Shown piece by piece: positions 55,352-61,858 of a stretch of DNA of 63,784 nucleotides (positions within the stretch are counted from its first letter, which is position 1; each line of letters starts with the position of its first letter). The notes beneath the pieces are model-generated. The model ran no database searches and was not told the origin of the DNA. It saw only the letters and a program-made list of their open reading frames with translations. Source of the stretch: Planctomycetota bacterium (GTDB taxonomy: Bacteria > Planctomycetota > Phycisphaerae > Phycisphaerales > SM1A02); NCBI GenBank assembly GCA_024230295.1, contig JAAERN010000007.1, forward strand, positions 1 to 63,784, given 5' to 3'. Made by a program: the position numbers and the translations under genes.

Positions 55352-56743
55352 TCAGTTGCAACTATTGCCATAGACAGCAATGAGATCGAGCAGGTCGCCG
55401 ATTTGGACGTCGCCGCTGTAGTCACTGTCATGGGTGCAGGTGCCGAGCATGGCGAAGAGCTCCTCAAGATCGGTCGTGTTGACGAAGCCGTCAGCGTTCA
55501 CGTCACCGGCAGCACTGTTGCCTGAAGCATCGGTGACGAGGCCGCCGTCATTGATGTCAGCAGCGATACGGTACTCGGGGAAGTATGGGGAATCGATGTC
55601 ATAGAGACCAAGGCCCATATTTCCGTTGTTGCCGTCGAATCCGCAGTCCGAGAAGGAGATCTCGGGGGCGTCGCCTGAACAGTCGTCGCAGACGACCTGC
55701 ACCGCACCGCCGTACTGAGCACCAGACGTATAGTTGCCTTCAAAGTTGCAGTGGCTGAAGTTCATGAAGCGAGCACCTGAAACGCCAGTGCTGTTGAAGT
55801 AGATGGTTCCTTCGCGTGATTCGTTCTTGGCGAATATGCAGTCGTTGAAGGAAGGCGTGCCGCCTTCGCAGCGGTACATGCCTTCACCAGACATGGTGAA
55901 GTTGTCGGCGAAGTCACAGTCGTACCAGATGCCACCGCCATCACGCTGGTGAATAACGCCAGCAGCACCGGCCTCGTTTCCAATAATTCCACAGCCATGG
56001 AACTGCGGTTCGCCGCCAATGATGGTGACGACGCAGACTGGCTCGCCGTTGAGTTCAAAGTTCTGTCCACCGGCATACGTGTTGGTGAACAGGCAATTCA
56101 CGAACTGGGTCGTGTTGGCATCGCCTGTAATCATGGCGCCACCACCGAAACCATCAGAACTGCTGATTATGCAGTCTTGGAACGTGGCAAGGCCGTCAAC
56201 GCTGTAAATGGCGACATTGTCGATTGAACGGCTCCAGAAGGTGATCGCGAATCCGCTCGTTGCAGACGCGACATCCTGAACGTCCATTGGGGCGCCTGAA
56301 GGATCCCACTCTCCCGGCTGGATCATCGTGGTGACAACATTCGTGTTGGGAAGTTGCGTGAGCATTCGAGGGCGACCAATGTAGGTGTTGTTTCCACCAG
56401 TGACGAACATTGCGTAGTCATTGTCATTTTCGAACCCCTCAGTGGGATTCCAGAACGTGACAGAATCCCACTCTCCGTCCTCGTTGCAGAATGGTCGAAG
56501 CGTGACATCATTGTTGTCGATTGAGAGGCTCTCGACATAGAGGCCTTCGGCTACCACGATTTCATCGCCGTCACCGCAGGCGTCCAAGACATCCTGAATA
56601 ATTGGATATTGGGTGTTGTTGCCCACGTACCAGGTGTTTGTCCCGTCGCCATTTGGGGCAGGGTTTGGGTCAGGCCATTCGGCACCGACTGCTGAGCCAG
56701 CAGCGAAGCAGAGGGCTGCTGTTGTGCATACGAAGTTTCTCAT
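55352..56743 (-). CDS. Secreted beta-helix/dockerin protein, paralogue 5
   Basis: A 463-residue protein. The signal is 'VCTTAALCFAAGSAVGA', with mature start 'EWPDPNPAP' at about residue 22. Beta-helix rungs include 'FQDCIISSSDGFGGGAMITG', 'FHGCGIIGNEAGAAG' and 'FNDCIFAKNESREGT'. The C-terminal dockerin (residues about 413-463) has EF-hand loops 'DVNADGFVNTTDL' and 'DSDYSGDVQIGDLLDL', which would bind calcium and may anchor the protein to a surface partner. The start at 56743 has GGAGAGA upstream. It is the first of the five in transcription order. Confidence 0.88.
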   Translation of the reverse strand: MRNFVCTTAALCFAAGSAVGAEWPDPNPAPNGDGTNTWYVGNNTQYPIIQDVLDACGDGDEIVVAEGLYVESLSIDNNDVTLRPFCNEDGEWDSVTFWNPTEGFENDNDYAMFVTGGNNTYIGRPRMLTQLPNTNVVTTMIQPGEWDPSGAPMDVQDVASATSGFAITFWSRSIDNVAIYSVDGLATFQDCIISSSDGFGGGAMITGDANTTQFVNCLFTNTYAGGQNFELNGEPVCVVTIIGGEPQFHGCGIIGNEAGAAGVIHQRDGGGIWYDCDFADNFTMSGEGMYRCEGGTPSFNDCIFAKNESREGTIYFNSTGVSGARFMNFSHCNFEGNYTSGAQYGGAVQVVCDDCSGDAPEISFSDCGFDGNNGNMGLGLYDIDSPYFPEYRIAADINDGGLVTDASGNSAAGDVNADGFVNTTDLEELFAMLGTCTHDSDYSGDVQIGDLLDLIAVYGNSCN

Positions 56744-57180
56744 TGCGGTCTCTCCTCAGAGTCCTCGTCCCCAGTGCGGGGTGAGGCGTGACGTGGTGTT
56801 GCAGGTGCGCCTGCGTTGAATCAGTTGCCTGGCGACGAATCTGCCACCAAGTCTGTGCTGTGATACCACGTTGAAGGATCGTGATAAACCCATGTGAAGA
56901 CTATTGTTCTGGCAGCATCATGCATGCATTTTGCATTGCATCGGAGATGTCCGTTGTACCGATGTGGCATTCGTGTATCAGAGCGTGCCGCGGCTTTGTT
57001 CACAGGCCACAGATGGGGGCGTCTGGTAAATCAGTGAACAGTAGAGGCCTGGTTAAGGCAGGGGGTTTGCATAGGCCTTGGTCATTGGCGGCATGTGCGT
57101 AGGGAGAGGAACTATTTCGGAAGAAAACGCGGCCCGCCACTGCTGTGACCGGCCGCATTGGTTTGGATTGAGAGTTCGAA
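56744..57180 (-). other. 437-bp gap with terminator of the hydrolase gene
   Basis: On the minus strand GCGGCC and GGCCGC (57129-57156) form a hairpin followed by GTTTTCTT, about 25 bases past the hydrolase stop: a plausible intrinsic terminator. The rest, 56744-57128, is gene-free and should contain the paralogue 5 promoter. It includes an A/T-rich stretch with ATGCATGCATTTTGCATTG near 56920-56940, which I cannot interpret. Confidence 0.55.
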
Positions 57181-59223
57181 CTACTTCGCTGTGGCCAGTG
57201 ACGAGTCTTCCCCCGAGAGTGTATCTGCGGTGATGAGGCTGGTTCGACGAGCCTTGGCTACTGGCTCTGTGATTGGGACGCTTACCAGCATGCGGTGGGC
57301 AATGTCTCCGGTAGGGGCGACCACGCCAACCGTGGCTTCCGAGCAAAGCGGCGAGCGGTGAGAAGACACCAGAATCAGATCATGCTGCTCGTGCGTGGTC
57401 TCGTTGGTGCCTGCATGCGTTCGCGTTGCAGTAATCGGGATGCCTGCGGTCAACGCATGCCAGTGAAGATTGCTGTCGGCATTGCCATAGAGGATGACAT
57501 TGCTGCAGGAGGATTTGTCGGTGTCGAATTCTGTGTCCGAGATCACTGTGGCGCCAGCATTGGACGTGATCCACATTCGCTCCTGATCAAAGCGAGCCTT
57601 GTTGCGAAGTGAGTGTGTTTCGTTGTCTGTTCCCTGCGTGCCGTATACGAGAATCAGAGGCCGCTCGAGAATACGGTCGAATCCGTCTCGCTCAGTTGGC
57701 GTCGCGACTGGATTTGCGGTGCGAGTTGATGATGCAAGAAAGGTGTCAAGCGACTCTGAGGCAACGGTATCTCGTCCCCACCAGTGTCCTTGTTCTGGAA
57801 TGACTTCGATCGTGGCACTCGCAACATTGGACGCCAGTGCGTTATTCAATCGCTTGGCTGCGTCAGCTGGCATGGAGGGGTCATCGGCACCCCATCGGAG
57901 CAGTACGTGCATGTCTCGGGCCGTAGAGAGGGGTACATCGCCGGGAAGATCCGTGCCAACTGGCATAACTCCCGCGAAAGATTCCGGGTGCGAGAGTGCG
58001 AGCCGCCATGCGGCGCGGCCAGCATCAGAGAATCCTGTGACGCACTGGCGAGATTCATCGATCTCATAACGAGAGTGCATTTGCGCGAGCGCTTCCATGG
58101 CGTCCGCTCGGCCAAGTGGCGTTCCAGCAACACCTGTTCGGCGGCTCCATGGGACGCATACATATCGATCGTCTTGATGGTGATAGGCTCGGGCAGTGCT
58201 GTGTGGCGATTTGACCGATGCGGTCAGTGCCATCAGGAGCGGCTTGGGGCCTTCCGTCACGTCTTCACTGGCTGGGGGCACCATGATGCACGATTGCACC
58301 GAGCCGTCGAGTTCACTGATCCAGGTGTGACGAATCCGATCTGTGGGATAGCGAGTTGCCAGATTGACAACGTTACCTGCCATGCGGGTTCCTGCTGCGT
58401 TTCGAATTTCGACATCAACTGGATAGGGCGAGCCTGTGAGTTTGAAGGGTGGTGGCCCGACGATTCGGAACGGAACCTTGCGCACCGAATTGGCAGGAAT
58501 CGACACCATCGGTTCAACATGCCATTGAGTGGGGGGAAGTTCTGGATACAGCCGAGGAATCATCTTCTGATCTGGAACAAACCGGCAATAGGTTGCAATA
58601 TCAAGCCCTTCGAGAGGCCGATCCGATGCGTTTATGATCAGAATGGAGCCTACTTCATCAACCGGCTGCAGATCGATGATCTGCGGAAGCGTGGCATCGT
58701 ACGGTGATACGAAGACAAGATCGTTGCCATCGAGTGGGTCGATGGTCATGGTGATAGGGCCGCCCGATGATCTCACAAGGATGTCATTGTTGCCTTCGCG
58801 AAGAGTGATAGGAAGTTTGTGGATTCCGGGTGACTCGGTTGCTCCGACGCGGGACGCACCGTTGACAATGGCGAGGTTGTGGCCGCCACACGTCAGCATC
58901 GCGGGGCCAGCGACCGCGTCATCCACGCGGTATGCGATCCACGCACCGGAAGGGGCAGGGATCCGGCCATAGGCATCTGGAGAGACAGATACCCACGTTG
59001 ATGTGCCATGTGCGGAGTCACCGGAAGTGGGACGACCCAGTTCATTACGTGCAAGCATTCCAAGAACGGGGTCCAATTCTACCGATGCAGACGCAGCAAT
59101 TGGATATGCGGGATGTGATGAAGGCGCAACAAAGAGAAGCGCTTCGCTTGGTTTGATCGTTGATGCGGCGTGTGTGGCGGAGGTGGCCAATGTGATTGCA
59201 GTGGTGATGTACAGCCAATTCAT
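57181..59223 (-). CDS. Exported alpha/beta hydrolase (esterase/PHB depolymerase-like)
   Basis: A 680-residue protein with a short signal peptide ('LYITTAITLATSATHAA'). The N-terminal 300 residues are beta-rich with no named domain. Residues about 310-500 form an alpha/beta hydrolase domain with nucleophile Ser399 in 'TGFSDAGRAAW', acid Asp448 in 'RWGADDPSMP' and His480 in 'PEQGHWWG'. This order fits secreted esterases and polymer depolymerases of the prolyl-oligopeptidase-like group. The C-terminal 180 residues form a second alpha/beta segment ('PLILVYGTQGTDNETHSL', 'SSCSNVILYGNADSN'), as in other two-part exported hydrolases. It follows the regulator gene by 32 bp, probably as an operon. The substrate is unknown. 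Confidence 0.82.
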   Translation of the reverse strand: MNWLYITTAITLATSATHAASTIKPSEALLFVAPSSHPAYPIAASASVELDPVLGMLARNELGRPTSGDSAHGTSTWVSVSPDAYGRIPAPSGAWIAYRVDDAVAGPAMLTCGGHNLAIVNGASRVGATESPGIHKLPITLREGNNDILVRSSGGPITMTIDPLDGNDLVFVSPYDATLPQIIDLQPVDEVGSILIINASDRPLEGLDIATYCRFVPDQKMIPRLYPELPPTQWHVEPMVSIPANSVRKVPFRIVGPPPFKLTGSPYPVDVEIRNAAGTRMAGNVVNLATRYPTDRIRHTWISELDGSVQSCIMVPPASEDVTEGPKPLLMALTASVKSPHSTARAYHHQDDRYVCVPWSRRTGVAGTPLGRADAMEALAQMHSRYEIDESRQCVTGFSDAGRAAWRLALSHPESFAGVMPVGTDLPGDVPLSTARDMHVLLRWGADDPSMPADAAKRLNNALASNVASATIEVIPEQGHWWGRDTVASESLDTFLASSTRTANPVATPTERDGFDRILERPLILVYGTQGTDNETHSLRNKARFDQERMWITSNAGATVISDTEFDTDKSSCSNVILYGNADSNLHWHALTAGIPITATRTHAGTNETTHEQHDLILVSSHRSPLCSEATVGVVAPTGDIAHRMLVSVPITEPVAKARRTSLITADTLSGEDSSLATAK

Positions 59224-59255
59224 GTGATTGGTTCCTTCTCTCTAAAGGGCAAGTA

Positions 59256-59876
59256 TCAGCCAGCGGTTGCTCGTTGGAGCATGCGAGTCAACTCGCTGAT
59301 GGCAATCGGCTTTCGGAGGAAGAACCGAACGTTTGCTTCCTTAAGCGATTCCATTTCTCCCTGCCGAAACTTCGTCGCAATGACGATGACTTCGGAAGAA
59401 GGCAGGCCATTGGCTTTACGAAGCGTTCTGCAGGCCGAGACGATGTCGATGTCGGGAAGCCTTGCATTGAGAATGGTGACGTGCGGCTCGATCTTCGCTG
59501 TCAGTACGCCTGCGTCGTATGCGGTGGCTGCGACGTGTACTGCCATGTCGCCTAAGTTGTCTGCTGCTTGCTTGATGAGATCGAGGGTGTCCGACTCGTG
59601 GTCCATCACAAGGAGGGTGATGGCATTGAGCCCGAGTGCATCAAGTGGCATCTTGTGGGCCCGCATGAACCGAATGAGGTCCTCGCGAGGAATTCGGCGA
59701 GCTTTTGAGCCCGGGACACGAAATCCACGTATGCGCCCGTCGTCAAAGCACCGGATGATTGTTTGTTGCGAAAGGTTGCAAAGTCTCGCCGCTTCACCAG
59801 TTGTGAATACTTGCTTGCCAGCTTCCGGGGCGAGACGATTTCCATTCAGTCCCGCCAGTGTTGTTGTCTGGGCCAT
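59256..59876 (-). CDS. HTH plus pseudo-receiver regulator
   Basis: A 206-residue paralogue of the regulator at 35446-36024. It has an excisionase/MerR-like winged helix (residues 23-80, 'FTTGEAARLCNLSQQTIIRC', 'GFRVPGSKARRIPREDLIRF') and a receiver domain (86-200). The receiver keeps the acidic residues at 'VMDHES' and the conserved Lys189 in 'FLRKP', but the phospho-acceptor is Asn137 ('VTILNARLPDID'), so ordinary phosphorylation is unlikely. The start is taken as the ATG at 59876 after a run of G; TTG at 59888 is an alternative. As first gene of the island in transcription order and 32 bp from the hydrolase, it may control island expression (inference). Confidence 0.85.
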   Translation of the reverse strand: MAQTTTLAGLNGNRLAPEAGKQVFTTGEAARLCNLSQQTIIRCFDDGRIRGFRVPGSKARRIPREDLIRFMRAHKMPLDALGLNAITLLVMDHESDTLDLIKQAADNLGDMAVHVAATAYDAGVLTAKIEPHVTILNARLPDIDIVSACRTLRKANGLPSSEVIVIATKFRQGEMESLKEANVRFFLRKPIAISELTRMLQRATAG

Positions 59877-60283
59877 TGGCCCCCCCAATCTTGCGTGTCG
59901 TACGCTTCTTTTCCTTCTTGCGTGGTTACTCAGTACTTCTTCGCTTGCCGTTGTAACAAGTTGCAGGAGAGGTTTTTATGGTGAGGCAGTCAGAAAACAG
60001 GAGACAAGTCTCTGTTAGAGCGGCGCTTCTGTTGTATGAGTTGGGCTGCTGTCCGAAAATGAAGACCTGCAGGAAAAGATATGTAACGTGTTATTTGGCA
60101 AGTGTTAGTGGGTTGAGAATCAGGGCGTGCCGTGCTCCTGTCACAGAACACGGTGTGCCGTATGTACTTAGGTCAGAAAAACTTCTAGATTCTCTCAATT
60201 ACCCAGTTGTCCACAGTGAGTTCAGGTTCCAGCGGCGGCGTACGAGCCTTGGACAGAACAGAATGGTTGCAACTCCGCCTCCC

Positions 60284-60389
60284 CCACATGGCCGTCGCCG
60301 GACGCCGTGACCATCGTCATGATGCCCGCGCGAATCGGGTTCGGCAGCGTTGGCCAGATTTTCATCAGCCGCCACAGGTCGGCGTCCTC
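60284..60389 (-). pseudogene. Possible remnant of an integrase-associated coding sequence
   Basis: The minus strand encodes 'EDADLWRLMKIWPTLPNPIR' and then 'AGIMTMVTASGDG', inside an 85-codon frame with no good start. This resembles the 'D-x-aWp-x-Lp-x2-i-x2-gI-x-amV' segment I associate, from memory, with C-terminal tails or small genes next to planctomycete integrases. Its place beside the putative attR would fit a decayed recombination module. Identification is tentative. Confidence 0.3.
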
Positions 60390-60485
60390 GGGTAAATTGC
60401 GTGCGCTACTGCTGGGCCTACTGCTGGGGGGCTGGTTCAGTAGTGGCGTAAGTCGCCGATCCACCGCAGGTTGTGGCATCGCCCC

Positions 60486-60535
60486 GAGCTTTCGTAAAGC
60501 TCAGGTCAGCGGTTCGAGTCCGCTGGGTGGCTCTT
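60486..60535 (+). repeat. Right copy of 50-bp direct repeat (putative attR, tRNA-Thr 3' fragment)
   Basis: Exact copy of 45654-45703: anticodon arm, variable loop, T arm and 3' acceptor strand of tRNA-Thr(CGT), without the 5' acceptor strand and D arm. It cannot fold as a tRNA. Confidence 0.9.
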
Positions 60536-60584
60536 TGATCACCGAGTTGTCGGCGCCGCGACACATACATCGGGAGGGCTCACC

Positions 60585-61625
60585 ATGCCACGGTTTCGGA
60601 ATGTCCGGTTGTTGAGTATTGCGGTTCTGACGGTAGTACTTCCGGCGATGGGCCAATCGCCAGCAGATGCGGGGCCACCGACTGCTGAGGCAATCGTGGA
60701 GCGATTCATTGATGCCACAGGTGGGCGAGCAGCGTGGGAATCGCTGACGAGCATTCGCGGTCTCGGGACGATTGAAGTAGTCGGGGTGCCCGTTCGTGGC
60801 TCCGTGGCGATCTATCAGACTGCCGAGGGATTTCGGCGTTCGGTCGATGCGGACGGCGTAGGTGTGCAGGCGACGATTCGTCGCGGGGCTGAAGCTTGGA
60901 ATGTTCGCGGTGACGGTTTGGTCACGGCGATGGAGGGTGCTGAACTGCTGAAGATGCAGCGTGACAACTCCTTCAATCCACTCCTAGACCCGTCGCAGAT
61001 CTACGCATCGCTGGCGGTCAACGGTGTCGAAGAGGTTGCGGGGGCGCAGGCATGGGTCGTCCGCTGTGTTCCCGAGAACGATCCAGAAGCCGAAGACCTT
61101 CGATACTTCGATATGGAATCTGGCTTGCAGGTCAAACTGGTTCAGCGGGGATCAGGCCAAGGGGCCGCGATTCCGACCGAGATATTCCTTTCGGACTACC
61201 GTCCGGTTGGTGAAGTGCAATTCGCGTTTGAAACCATGATCGTGGCCGGCCGGGGCCGGATTCAGATCTCACTGCAGGCCATGCAGTCCAATGTGTCGAT
61301 TCCATCGTGTCTGTTTGAGACGCCCGATGGGAACATCATCAAACCATCCGCCGAGCAACCTCGTCAAGTTCTGGAGGCCTTCATGAAGGTGGATGTCAAT
61401 GCCCTGACTGCATCCCAGGTGGAGAAATGGATAGAGCGGCTCGATGACGCACATCGCCGGATTCCAAAGGGCTCACCGCAGGCCGAGGCCATGGGCAACG
61501 TCCTCCGCGAATGCCGCCGCGCATGCCATATGCGACTGCAGAAGATTGAGGAAGCGGGCGATGGTGCCAAGGAAGAACAACCTTCCGGAGGCGAGCATCC
61601 TACTGGAGCGGACCACCCCTCCTGA
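60585..61625 (+). CDS. Exported LolA-like (outer-membrane lipoprotein-sorting type) protein
   Basis: A 346-residue protein with signal 'LLSIAVLTVVLPAMGQSPAD', followed by 'EAIVERFIDATGGRAAWESL'. This is the opening of many exported proteins with a LolA/LppX-like half-barrel fold. The beta-rich body has 'GVEEVAGAQAWVVRC' and 'YFDMESGLQVKLVQR'. The C-terminal 90 residues are helical and end in a hydrophilic Glu/His/Pro tail. It is probably a periplasmic lipid- or lipoprotein-handling protein, by fold resemblance only. It is the first gene outside the right island boundary. Confidence 0.75.
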   Translation: MPRFRNVRLLSIAVLTVVLPAMGQSPADAGPPTAEAIVERFIDATGGRAAWESLTSIRGLGTIEVVGVPVRGSVAIYQTAEGFRRSVDADGVGVQATIRRGAEAWNVRGDGLVTAMEGAELLKMQRDNSFNPLLDPSQIYASLAVNGVEEVAGAQAWVVRCVPENDPEAEDLRYFDMESGLQVKLVQRGSGQGAAIPTEIFLSDYRPVGEVQFAFETMIVAGRGRIQISLQAMQSNVSIPSCLFETPDGNIIKPSAEQPRQVLEAFMKVDVNALTASQVEKWIERLDDAHRRIPKGSPQAEAMGNVLRECRRACHMRLQKIEEAGDGAKEEQPSGGEHPTGADHPS

Positions 61626-61800
61626 TGCACGCGGCGTCCTCGCCAACGAGTTCGATAGATCAATTTGTGGTTGCGAAGGCTCACGATACGTTGCAAGACA
61701 AAGTTCTGGCAAGACTATCGCTGCTGCGGTTGTCGCCGTGCCGGGAGCGGGTCCACCACGTTCCTTATGCGAGACCGAATCTCCTTCCCCCAAAATGAAA

Positions 61801-61831
61801 GGCGGGTGCCGGTCAGAGACCGGCACCCGCC
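61801..61831 (-). terminator. Intrinsic terminator of the Cys-rich dockerin gene
   Basis: A perfect 13-bp stem (61801-61813 with 61819-61831), 5-base loop, followed on the minus strand by TTTCATTTT. It lies 28 bases past the stop at 61859 and faces the convergent gene ending at 61625. Confidence 0.85.
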
Positions 61832-61858
61832 GCTAGGTCACACTGAGATCAGATCAGA

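Larger units (their letters stand above)
45654..60535. mobile_element. Putative tRNA-Thr-integrated genomic island
   Basis: A 14.9-kb segment bounded by an exact 50-bp direct repeat of the tRNA-Thr(CGT) 3' half, with the intact tRNA at the left boundary and the fragment at the right. This is the standard outcome of integration by a tyrosine recombinase. All eight cargo genes lie on the minus strand: regulator, hydrolase, five paralogous beta-helix/dockerin proteins and a subtilase. No intact integrase, excisionase or mobilisation gene is visible, so it is either decayed or mobilised in trans. An alternative is a chance or old partial tRNA duplication. Confidence 0.65.
59877..60584. other. 708-bp gene-poor stretch at the right island boundary
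   Basis: A/T-richer than its surroundings between about 59900 and 60200. It contains the promoter side of the regulator gene, a possible integrase-associated remnant (60284-60389) and the 50-bp tRNA fragment (60486-60535). I do not support the plus-strand open frame at 59978-60310 as a gene. Confidence 0.5.

Noticed and set aside
48662-56743. Repeated blocks that could suggest a CRISPR or phage array
   Set aside because: The repeats are whole paralogous genes of about 1.4 kb with shared termini, not short repeats with spacers.
60486-60535. A second tRNA-Thr gene
   Set aside because: Only the 3' half is present; upstream bases do not supply an acceptor strand or D arm, so it is a fragment (putative attR).
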